Below are positions 47,525 through 57,300 of a stretch of DNA of 64,000 nt, piece after piece (positions within the stretch are counted from its first letter, which is position 1; every line of letters starts with the position of its first letter). A program made the translations under genes and the position numbers. A model generated the notes under the pieces. It made no database searches and was not told where the DNA came from. It was given only the letters and a program-made list of their open reading frames with translations. The DNA is from Sipunculus nudus (Eukaryota > Annelida > Sipuncula > Golfingiida > Sipunculidae), in the NCBI GenBank assembly GCA_026874595.1, contig CM049306.1, positions 66,034,019 through 66,098,018 on the forward strand, read 5' to 3'.

Positions 47525-48424
47525 TTATATATATATATAATAATAATAATAATAATAACATAAAAAAAAATATAAACATATTAATAATATATCTCGAAGC
47601 TTACTTTTATCATTTTGGAAAATAACCACCAGATGGCACTGCAGCAATCATTATTATGAAGTATCTCAAAAATTATAAACTGTGTCACAATTTTGATTGC
47701 AGTATCTGAAACTACAAATAATGCGTTTATCCCCTTGGTGACTCTGTTATATTCTTCCCTTACTATGGTGACCTAATATAGGTTACAATTCTTGAAATTC
47801 AAAATATGAAGATTCATTCGAATAGACTCTGGCTTATTTTATTCATGCTTTCAATTCTCTATGGCATGAATCAGGACCTAAACCTTGAGTTTTTTTCCGT
47901 ATCTCTGTCTCTTTGTCTGTCTACTCGTCTGTGACTTTTCAAAATCAACATAACCACATGAAGATATGCATCTGCTACTTGTTGTCTGTTAGGTTGACTT
48001 TCTAATTTCTAGTTCCGGCAAGTTCTCGACCTAAGGTCGTCTAGTTTGTCTGTCTGTCTGTATGTCCGCGCTCTATGGGCCTCAATTTTGCACCAACTGT
48101 CCTGAAATTTATAGAATTGATGTAAAATCGGTTCTCCTCAGAGCCTATTGTTTTTGGTCATGATCGGTCAAAGGTGAAGGTCAGGGTAACTGAAAAACCT
48201 TAAAACGTTTTTTTTCCTCATACGTTAAAATTTATCATAGCCACATGAACTGTACTTCTTTTTGCTTGTCATTCCTGGGCATATAACTCAGCCAAAAGTC
48301 ACTGAACAGAGACCATTTGAACAAAGCACTACCCCAGGATCATTTCTGTGCGATATTAATCTAATTGGTCATATGGTTTCAGAGAAGTTTTTTGTAGCCC
48401 TCAGTATGATTTGGCCACTGAATA
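46823..48424 (+). repeat. Last LR remnants
   Basis: LR sequence resumes right after e2 (ACGGTTTTTCTGCATATC), reaches CCACTTCTCGAG near 47,100, then jumps by deletion to the GTGGCGGCAGTATGTGATAG block equivalent to about 8,150. It holds a long AT run (about 47,485-47,520), a TAA tract, the last CTCF-like motif (47,627-47,641, CCACCAGATGGCACTGCAG) and a boundary module near 48,017. From about 48,230 the sequence changes to a different repeat (AACCATTTGAACAAAGC-like) that reappears on the far side of e3 near 53,350. Confidence 0.75.
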
Positions 48425-48609
48425 AACAAGTGACCCATGGGTCATGACGCTCAGCTGACTGGGAAGAGATTTGCAAAAGGAAATTTTATCATCAGAATGG
48501 TAGTATATACCCATTCAACTGAAGCATCAAACAGATTAACCAACAGGCCAAGATTTAGTCTGTATTTATATATATTCAAAAATAGAGAAAAATGTGTAAA
48601 CTTTTAAAA

Positions 48610-49771
48610 CTAGAATACGGGTAACCGACAAGTGACTACATGTATCTGCCAAAATTGGATAGTGAGGCATGGATTGAGTGGCAAGGGGAAATAGAGTGAG
48701 GTATGTTGCATATTAGCATGGATGTCTGCAGCCTAAATGTTTATGTAGGTTGTGCCACCTACCACAAATCCAGAAAGCTGTCCAAGTTGTATACACCTGC
48801 AAAATTTTAGGCAGAAAAGTCAAACCACTACATGTATATGAGCGATTTTTGCCCATGGCAGACAAACACTGTGCAAAAATCTTTGCAGGTAACCCCTCCA
48901 GTTTTGTGTATGATAAAGACCTATGTGAGATCTAAACACATGCACAATTTTGGCCCAATCGGTCAAATGGTTCCTGAGATATGAGCTTGGATGTGTCCAG
49001 CGTTAACTTGAATGTAGGTGGCGCCACCTGTCATAAATCAAGAAAGCTGTCCACGATGTATAAACCTGCAAAATTTTAGGCAGTTATGTCGAACCACTAC
49101 AGAGAAATGAGTAATTTTAGGCCACGGCAGACTAACAGACAGACGCTGTGCAAACATTGTTACAGGTGGCGCCACCATTTTTTGTGTATGTTACAGAGCT
49201 ATCAAAGGGCTACATTTGTGTAAATTTTATTTCCTGATCGGTCAAACGGTTCCCGAGATATAAGCTTGGATGTCATCAGCATGAAAGTGAACGTAGGTGG
49301 CGCCACCTTTCATAAAATCAAGAAAGCTATCCTGGATGTATACACATGACGAATTTCAGGTGAATTAGTCAATTCACTGCAGAGATATGAGTGATTTTAA
49401 CCAAAGGCAGATGAACAGATGGACACTGTGCAAACATGGTTACAGGTGGCGCCACCATTTTTTGTGTATGTTATAAAGCAATCCAAGGGCTACATTTGTA
49501 TCAATTTTATTTCCTGATCGGTCAAACGGTTCCCGAGATATGAGGGTTTATGAGTGGAAACAGACCCACAAATGGACACTGGATAGAGAGGAAAGGTCAG
49601 AGGTCAATGCAAATTGGTTAGGCACCAGTTCACATGTGACCCGATAATAGGTGTAAGTTTGGGAAAAATCGGTCCATTAGATTCCGAGGAGCTCTCTGGA
49701 AACGAACGCCGCCGCGGCGGAGGAACTCGGTCAAAAACATAGTATCCGCAAAACTTCGTGTTGGCGGATAC
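48610..49771 (+). mobile_element. Family f element, copy f1
   Basis: It starts CTAGAATACGGGTAACC and ends in a 30-nt hairpin at 49,742-49,771 with arms GTATCCGC and GCGGATAC. Just before the hairpin is a GCCGCCGCGGCGG stretch and AAAACATAGTATCC. The host e3 reads CTTTTAAAA on the left and AAAAATACAGGTGGCTCC on the right, which are adjacent in e2 (near 44,490), giving a clean empty site in an A-run. The interior has three tandem units of about 280 bp, each with two GGTGGCGCCACC-type palindromes (49,017 and 49,165; 49,296 and 49,445; an older pair near 48,760 and 48,890). Non-coding. On the opposite strand the element ends in CTAG followed by TT, reminiscent of Helitron 3' ends, but a 5' TC is not seen. 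Confidence 0.65.
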
Positions 49772-50804
49772 AAAAATACAGGTGGCTCCATCAGTCTGCA
49801 GAAACTAATAAAAACACTTAATGGTCAATATCCATGCAAAAAATCATGGTGATCTCTGCATTAGTTGTTCAGATACTTCAGTTTTTGTATCAAATTGTCC
49901 ATTATTCTGAGGGATACTTCGGAGTCCTATAGCTTGAAGGATATGGGTAACAGAGACCTAATTTCAAGTTTCCACAGGCACCTTTCATGGGCCTCCTTGC
50001 ATGACAAGAATGAAGATTCTAGGTCCAGTTGTTGCGATTTGTACCCTGTTGACAGATAACCACATCTTTAAAGGTCTCAAAAAAAAGAAAAAAATTTGTA
50101 AAAATTTGAAAAAAAAATAGAGGTGGCACACCCAGTCTGCAGAAACTGATGGAACAGCTCATGATCAATATGTATGCCAAAAATCATGACCATCAGTGTT
50201 GTAGTTATTGAAATACTGCAGTTTTTGTATCAAATTTTCCATTATTCTGGGGGGGGGGGGGGTATTTTGGACCCATACAGCTTAAAGAATATGGGTAACA
50301 GAGACCTAATTTCAAGTTTCCATGGAGACTTTTCATGGGTCTCCCTGTGTGTCAAGAATGAAGATTCTTGGTCCAGTTTTTATGATTTGTGCCCTGTTAA
50401 CAGATGTTCATATCTTTAAAGGTCTCAAAAATACAGAAAAATTTCGTAAAAAAATCCGAACAAATACAGGTGGTGCCACCAGTCTGCAGAAACTTATGAA
50501 ACACTCCATGATCAATATCCATGCAAACAATTATGGTTATCTCTGCATTAGTTGTTCAGATACTTTAGCTTTTGTATCAAATTTTCCATTATTCTGAGCT
50601 GTACTTTGGAGTGCCATAGCTCAAAGGATATGGGTAACAGAGACCAAATTTCAGGTTTCCATGGAGACTTATCATGGGTCTCCCTGTGTGTCAAGAACGA
50701 AGATTCTAGGTCCAGTCGTTACGATTTGTTACCTGTTGACAGATAACTTCATCCTTAAAGGTCTCAAAAATGGAGAAAACAATTCGTGAACATTGAAAAA
50801 TACA

Positions 50805-53160
50805 GGTGGCGCCACCAGTCTGCACAAACTGATGAAACATCTCATGATCAATATGTATGTCGAAAATCATGACCATCAGTGATGTAGTTAATGAGATATT
50901 GAAGTTTTTGTATGAAATTTTTGACTATTCTGGGGGGTAATTTTGGGCCCCATAGCTCGAAGGATATGGGTAACAGAGACCTAATTTCTGGTTTCCATGG
51001 AGACTTTTCATTGGTCTCTCAGTGTGTCGAAAATGAAGATTCTAGGTCCAGTCGTTACGATTTGTGCCACGCTAACAGATGACAGCATCCTCAAAGGTCT
51101 CAAAAATAGAGGAAAAAATCGTAAAAAATCAAACAGTACAGGTGGCGCCACCTGTCTGCAGGAACTGATCGAACATCTCATGATCAATATGTATGCCAAA
51201 AATGAAGACCATCAGTGATGTAGTTATTGAGATATTGAAGTTTTTGTATGAAATTTTTTACTATTCTGGGGGGTACTTTGGGGCCCCATAGCTCAAAGGA
51301 TATGGGTAACAGAGACCTAATTTCTGGTTTCCAAGGAGATTTTTCATGGACCTCTCAGTGTGTCAAGAATTAAGATTCTAAGTCCAGTCTTTATGATTTG
51401 TGCCTTGTTAACAGATGTTCACATATTTAAAGGTCTCAAAAATAGAGAAAAAAATTCGTAAAAAATCGAAAAATACAGGTGGCGCCACCAGTCTGCAGGA
51501 AGTGATGTAACATCTCATGATCAATATGTATGCCAAAAATCATGACCATCAGTCAAGTAGTTAATGAGATATTGAAGTTTTTGTATGAAATTTTTGACTT
51601 TTCTGGGGGGTACTTTGGGGCCACATAGCTCGAAGGATATGGGTAACAGAGACCAAATTTCAGGTTTCCATGGAGACTTATCATGGGTCTCCCTGTGTGT
51701 CAAGAACGAAGATTCTAGGTCCAGTCGTTACGATTTGTACCCTGTTGACAGATAACTTCATCCTAAAAGGTCTCAAAAATGGAGAAAACAATTCGTGAAC
51801 ATTGAAAAATACAGGTGGCGCCACCAGTCTGCACAAACTGATGAAATATCTCATGATCAATATGTATGTCGAAAATCATGACCATCAGTGATGTAGTTAA
51901 TGAGATATTGAAGTTTTTGTATGAAATTTTTGACTATTCTGGGGGGTAATTTTGGGCCCCATAGCTCGAAGGATATGGGTAACAGAGACCTAATTTCTGG
52001 TTTCCATGGAGACTTTTCATAGGTCTCTCAGTGTGTCAAGAATTAAGATTTTAAGTCCAGTCTTTATGATTTGTGCCTTGTTAACAGATGTTCACATATT
52101 TAAAGGTCTCAAAAATAGAGAAAAAAATTCGTAAAAAATCGAAAAATACAGGTGGCGCCACCAGTCTGCAGGAAGTGATGTAACATCTCATGATCAATAT
52201 GTATGCCAAAAATCATGACCATCAGTCAAGTAGTTAATGAGATATTGAAGTTTTTGTATGAAATTTTTGACTTTTCTGGGGGGTACTTTGGGGCCCCATA
52301 GCTCAAAGGATATGGGTAACAGAGACCTAATTTCTGGTTTCCATGGAGACTTTTCATAGGTCTCTCAGTGTGTCGAAAATGAAGATTCTAGGTCCAGTCG
52401 TTACGATTTGTGCCACGCTAACAGATGACAGCATCCTCAAAGGTCTCAAAAATAGAGGAAAAAAATCGTAAAAAATCAAACAGTACAGGTGGCGCCACCA
52501 GTCTGCAGGAACTGATTGAACATCTCATGATCAATATGTATGCCAAAAATGAAGACCATCAGTGATGTAGTTATTGAGATATTGAAGTTTTTGTATGAAA
52601 TTTTTTACTATTCTGGGGGGTACTTTGGGGCCCCATAGCTCAAAGGATATGGGTAACAGAGACCTAATTTCTGGTTTCCAAGGAGATTTTTCATGGACCT
52701 GTCAGTGTGTCAAGAATTAAGATTCTAAGTCCAGTCTTTATGATTTGTGCCTTGTTAACAGATGTTCACATTTTTAAAGGTCTCAAAAATAGAGAAAAAA
52801 ATTCATAAAAAATCGAAAAATACAGGTGGCGCCACCAGTCTGCAGGAAGTGATGTAACATCTCATGATCAATATGTATGCCAAAAATCATGACCATCAGT
52901 CAAGTAGTTAATGAGATATTGAAGTTTTTGTATGAAATTTTTGACTTTTCTGGGGGGTACTTTGGGGCCACATAGCTCGAAGGATATGGGTAACAGAGAC
53001 CTAATTTCTGGTTTCCAAGGAGATTTTTTATGGACCTCTCAGAATCCCAAGTTACAAGGTTCTAGGTCCAGCGGTTACGATTTGTGCCTGGTTAACGGAC
53101 GGACAGATGGACAGACGGACAAAGAGTGATCGCTATAGCTCAGATGACTTTCAGTCAGCT
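50805..53160 (+). repeat. Higher-order 337-bp array inside e3
   Basis: Seven well-conserved units with spacings of 336-337 bp. Unit variants can be told apart: A (TATGTCGAAAATCATG), B (AAAAATGAAGACCATC) and C (GGAAGTGATGTAACATC, CAAGTAG). Their order is A, B, C, A, C, B, C. Reordering of near-identical variants is a sign of repeated unequal exchange or gene conversion within the element. Confidence 0.8.
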
Positions 53161-53164
53161 GAGC

Positions 53165-53840
53165 TAAAAAGGCCGATGCAGGTGGGTCCACCAATACCTC
53201 AATTTCAGATATGACTCATGTGACCAACATTGGCATAACATTTTGTGAAGGTACCCAGCCGTTTCTGTGATTGAAATTTTAGTATTCCTTCTTTTTGGAC
53301 AGATAACTAAGTTTCAACTTCCTGTAACTGTGTAAAAACACTGAACTGGAACCATTCGAACAAACTTGAGAGAGATTGTTCCAGGAATCCTTTCTGTGAA
53401 ATATTGGACAATTAGGCTGAACAGTTTCGGAGAAGAAGATTTTTAAAGGTTTTTTAGCTTTTTCCCTATTAAATCAAAGTAAATGCAGATAGCCAAAAAA
53501 TAAAAAAAATCAGATAGTTTTTTAGATGACTAATTTTTTGCATAAAATTTTGTGATTCTAACTCTTGCCTTTTTCAAGATAGTATGGGTTAACGTACAGA
53601 TGACGGACGACTTAAGAAGCCACACCATCGCATAAGCTGACAGGTTTGCTAAAAACAGACAAGTGGTTATATTATTAGGCAGTCCTGAAGTCGAAAAATA
53701 GGCTCTCAATGGAAAATTGAGGATTTTCATTAACTTCCCAAATGAACAAAGTCACAGGTAAAACATTGCCAGACTGAAAGATGGACAGGTAATCAGATAA
53801 AGGGAATCACTTTCGCTAAGGTGACTAATTGTCAGCCGAG
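53165..53840 (+). repeat. Old e-related remnant
   Basis: After e3 the sequence contains a GGTGGGTCCACC palindrome, AACCATTCGAACAAACTTG and a TTAGGCAGTCCTGAAGTC segment shared with the 3' parts of e4 and e5. It ends with GTCAGCCGAGCTAAC, a mutated form of the e 3' terminus, near 53,815-53,832. It is therefore a decayed e relative into which e3 was inserted. Confidence 0.55.
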
Positions 53841-53879
53841 CTAACAATACAGACAGAAATGTTTAAGATTGTCTAATCT

Positions 53880-53911
<32 letters not shown>

Positions 53912-54898
53912 CCTCACACAAACTATTTATACATTGTTAGGAGGCAAAGGATCCCAGCACACTGGGCTTTACTTTCAGGATCCCAACGAGACATCCACAG
54001 GATATGGTTGGTTTGTATGTGGTTATCCTGCAGTCACAATATATGTCATGCTAACCCATTACAGACAAACAGGCATGGGATCGAAGTCCTGTTATTAAAT
54101 ATGGATCTAAAGCAAAACAAAAGAAAACTTTCATAACTAGCAAAGTGACCTTTCTTGCAAGTTGTGTTGTGAACAACAAAACATACATAAACAGAGATTG
54201 GCACACATACAAACAAACAATAACCTGACAGGAAACCATGACAGGTATTTTGCAGAATGATATGGAATTAAAATGCAATGATTAAGTAGCTTTAACTCTG
54301 CTCTCTTTCCATTCCAATGCACTTTTGCTTTTGCAATATAATGTACCAAATCTGTTTATATCAGCTTTATATATACAGGTCTACCACCCTGTGTCTATTT
54401 CTTCTCAGAGCACATGGTTATATAAACTTCATTTTCATACTTTGTGAATTTCTATAAAACAATTTATCCAGGTGTATTAAACAAAGAGAGTTTAATGGAA
54501 ATGAGTGCATACTGCCCAGTTTATGGTGGTCCAACGTTATTTGTAAAATCTGATAAGAACCTCACACCTAGGTGTGAAACCTGACTTGGGTGGCTGTTGA
54601 CACCAGGGCTCACCGCTGAGGGGCTTGAGTAGCTCCACCATGGGATTCTGTAAGAAACTAGGTACTGCTCTTCTGATCTGGTTGATTACCCTGATACTGT
54701 GTCATAATCCTTGACAACAAACCACAACATAGCAATCATGTCATCGCAACCCCTGAGGATGATATCTTTGATTATGATACTAATTTCAATGAACATCTTG
54801 ACTGTAGATAAGATAGATGCTGGGATGGACCTTGAGAATCTGATAATAGATAATGAAGAAATGCTACTGTCTGTTCCATGACACTATTAAAATTGATA
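53841..54898. other. Low-copy stretch, no gene recognised
   Basis: About 1 kb that does not resemble the repeats elsewhere in the window. It contains a CT/TC microsatellite (about 53,879-53,913). Reading frames are short and lack family hallmarks. Whether this is single-copy intergenic DNA or a repeat not otherwise seen here cannot be told from the window. Confidence 0.5.
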
Positions 54899-54996
54899 AA
54901 CAAAGGACCAACGGGTCACTGTGCTCAGCTGAAGTTAACCTTGAAGGAAATATCTAAAACAATATCAAATGGAGATAAAGTCTGAGAGGAAGAGGT

Positions 54997-55242
54997 AATT
55001 TAGGCCATAGTTTGTTGATATGATTGATTTCCATTGATGAGTAAGACATTGTTGCAAATAATATTTTTATGATCTGACCATGTGTTTACTAATGTTAAAA
55101 CTGAAGCATGTGAGCAGTTTGTGAACATCAGATCTATAGAATTACCATGGTTATTTGTTGGCTCTTTGATAAGCTGTTGACAGTTCAACAGTTTACACAT
55201 TTGTTCAATTAGATAACTTTTGTTCCCAGGTTCAAGGACTTG
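54997..55242 (-). pseudogene. Fragment of a LINE endonuclease
   Basis: On the minus strand about 80 codons read in the style of the C-terminal half of the endonuclease/exonuclease/phosphatase domain of non-LTR retrotransposons. A CQQLIKEPTNNHGNSIDLMF segment matches the familiar QLI.EPTR....SLIDLIFTN block, and a TWSDHKNII segment about 15 residues further on matches the catalytic (G)xSDHxxI block. Stops close the frame on both sides and no reverse transcriptase is nearby. A 5'-truncated copy normally keeps its 3' end, so keeping only this endonuclease piece points to later breakage. Clade cannot be assigned. Confidence 0.7.
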
Positions 55243-55303
55243 TCAAATAAAGCTGATCATTTTATCTCCCATTCTGCTGAGGCAGGAAAATGTTTTTTTT
55301 TTA

Positions 55304-55601
55304 GGCTAAAACAAAGGTATGGTTCTCAGGCACTTTTCAGAAATCAGTGTGGGTGGGTGATATTTTTTATTTTTTTACCTTATTTTGTATGTTTCAATTA
55401 GACTGTCATATGATCAGTGAAAAGCATGAAAATAACAGCATTCTTTTTGCTAAACAAGTAAAAGCACTAGATAACAAAGGAAATCTTATCAAAATTGTAT
55501 CATTATATCTTCTTGAAAGATGAACATCAAAATAAAAATTTTTGATGGAAGGGGGTTTAAATTGATGCAAGTGGTACCTGAGAACCATACTTTTTTTGGC
55601 C
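55304..55601. mobile_element. Harbinger-like MITE, copy 2
   Basis: A 298-bp relative of the element at 42,431. Ends are GGCTAAAA and TTTTGGCC, inner repeats GGTATGGTTCTCAGGCAC and GTACCTGAGAACCATAC, flanks TTA at 55,301-55,303 and 55,602-55,604. It shares the interior AAAAGCATGAAAATAACAG and AAGTAAAAGCACTA segments but has lost about 40 bp. Non-coding. Confidence 0.85.
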
Positions 55602-57300
55602 TTAGATCTGATTTTTTTCATTATACTAATTTTCTTAATCAATAAATTTCATACAGTTGCAATTTAACTAATGTCCTCAGTCCACAGGGGCAAGGATTTG
55701 ATGGGGTAGGGTGTGAGATTCAACACCTTTGCATAAACATACAGGATATGAAATTTAATTCAACAGTGCTTACAAGAAATATATGTTTATGAGGTTTTCC
55801 AAAATATTGGTCCTGTGATCAGTTTGAAGCCAACCTGTCCACCCAAACTGGAGTTATCAACCATAAACTAATTTGTGAATGGATGGGCCCTGTGACCTTA
55901 ACCTTTGACTTGTGACCCCAAAATCAAAAGGAAACTTCCCCTATTGGCAGGTGCACCACACATTGATGATGGAAGGATTGAGATGAAAAGTTTGTCTTAA
56001 AATGCATCCACAATCTTTCAAATGTGGTGGGTCCTGTGACCTTGACCTTTGATCTCATGACCCCAGAATCAACAGTTCTTACTTTAGTGGTGGGCCATAT
56101 ATAAGTCAAGTTTGAAACCAATATTTCAAACCAAACAGGTGTTATCAACTAGAAACTAATATGTGGATAGATGGCCCACATGACTTTGACCTTGTGACCC
56201 CAAAATCCAAAAATTACTTCCACTATTGGCAGGTGAGCAACATCTGGAAGATAGAAGGTTTGGGACAGAAAGTTTGGATAAAAATTCATCAACAACCTTT
56301 TTAAAGAAGTGGGTCCTGTGACCTTGACCTTTAACCTTATGTCCCCAAAATCATCAGGGTTCTTACATTATTGGTGGGTCATATATAAGTCAAGCTATAT
56401 ATGCTACAGCTCAGCTATATGTGCAAGATGGGAGGTTTGGGATGAAAAGTTTGGCTGAAAATGCATCCACAATCTTTCTAAATAAGTGGGTACTGTGACC
56501 TTGATCTTTGACCTCATGACCCCAAAATTGAACAGAATAAAAAACTTCAATAGCTAGCCTAATGTTTAAGCTTTTCTTTTCAAATTTAAGAATTTAACAG
56601 ATTAAGTACTTATGTGTACATGCTATGAAAATTAAATCAAATATACTAACAGTGAAAAAATGTACCACAGAAAGTTGGGAAAAATTTAAGGTACTGATTT
56701 TATATTTATGGTAATAACTTAAAAAATGTGCAAGATTCTGATCTAATTTCATGTATACAATTGAGTTTTAATTAATTTATATCCTGGTAAAAATTGTCTC
56801 TAGCTTTTACATTTATCGTGTTTAGTGAATAAATGTCTTTCCTGATTTTTTACAAAGTGCATTATGTTTTGGCCTATAACTTTTTTAAATCAAGTAATAC
56901 TGACCTAATTCTTGCAGGTACATAGGGAATATATAGGAAAATATTTTTTGTAAATCTGAAGAAAAAGGGATCAGTGGTTTTGATATTTGGCAGTCTTGAA
57001 AAGTGATAATTGATTTTAATGAAAAATTGAGGGTTTTCCTTAATATCTTGAAGGAACAAAGTCACATTGACCCAGTGTTTGGTTTGGTATGACATTTTGG
57101 GGACATCTAACAGTATGCCAATTTTGGAATGGTAGGTCTAAAGGTTTCACAATGTGCCAGTCTAACGGAGGGACAGACGGACGGACAATTGACCATAACT
57201 ATAACTCAGATGACTTATAGTCAGCTGAGCTAAAATATTTTATGAAGTGTATAATTTATTTTTACTAGAATTATTATATTAACACCATCATGAAATTATA

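Larger units (their letters stand above)
145..47641 (+). promoter_or_regulatory. Co-oriented array of CTCF-like motifs
   Basis: More than 60 matches, by eye, to the animal CTCF core CCASYAGRKGGCRS or one-mismatch relatives, all on the plus strand. Versions seen: CCGCTAGGGGGCGCTG (16,433; 16,759; 21,053; 21,714; 22,375; 40,728), CCACCAGGGGGCGTGG (1,426; 7,339; 18,361; 34,060; 35,519; 37,989; 42,315), CCRCCAGATGGCGCTGCAG (14,584; 19,677; 25,841; 31,360; 37,282; 39,177; 39,390), CCACTAGTGGGCGCTG (145; 17,089; 24,521; 41,058) and TGCTAGAGGGCGCTACAG (about 474; 17,419; 24,671; 41,390). Starts are approximate. The motif sits at a fixed place in each sub-unit, after TTTTTCATTTTTTG and before CCATATCTCCAAAACTATA. 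No such array is seen beyond about 47.65 kb. Binding is inference; the motif and its regular placement are seen. Confidence 0.7.
48425..53164 (+). mobile_element. Family e element, copy e3
   Basis: The 5' end AACAAGTGACCCATGGGTCA, then GACGCTCAGCTGAC, and 3' end TATAGCTCAGATGACTTTCA, then GTCAGCTGAGC. It holds ten ~337-bp tandem units (GGTGGC.CCACC starts at 49,781, 50,123, 50,469, 50,805, 51,141, 51,478, 51,814, 52,151, 52,488, 52,825). Each unit has GGTGGCGCCACC, AGTCTGCAGGAACTGATG, ATGATCAATATGTATG, GGGGCCCCATAGCTC and GGTTTCCATGGAGAC. Element f1 is inserted just before the first unit. Flanking sequence on both sides belongs to one older repeat, which dates e3 as younger. Non-coding. Confidence 0.75.
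54899..57230 (+). mobile_element. Family e element, copy e4 (with nested insertions)
   Basis: The 5' end is AACAAAGGACCAACGGGTCA, then GTGCTCAGCTGA; the 3' end is AACTCAGATGACTTATAGTC, then AGCTGAGC. The interior carries a LINE fragment (54,997-55,242), the second MITE (55,304-55,601), about five units of 135-175 bp with TGTGACCTTGACCTTTGA lines (55,890, 56,034, 56,180, 56,315, 56,490), and a 3' part homologous to e5. The array is the reverse complement of that in e1. No intact protein. Confidence 0.65.
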
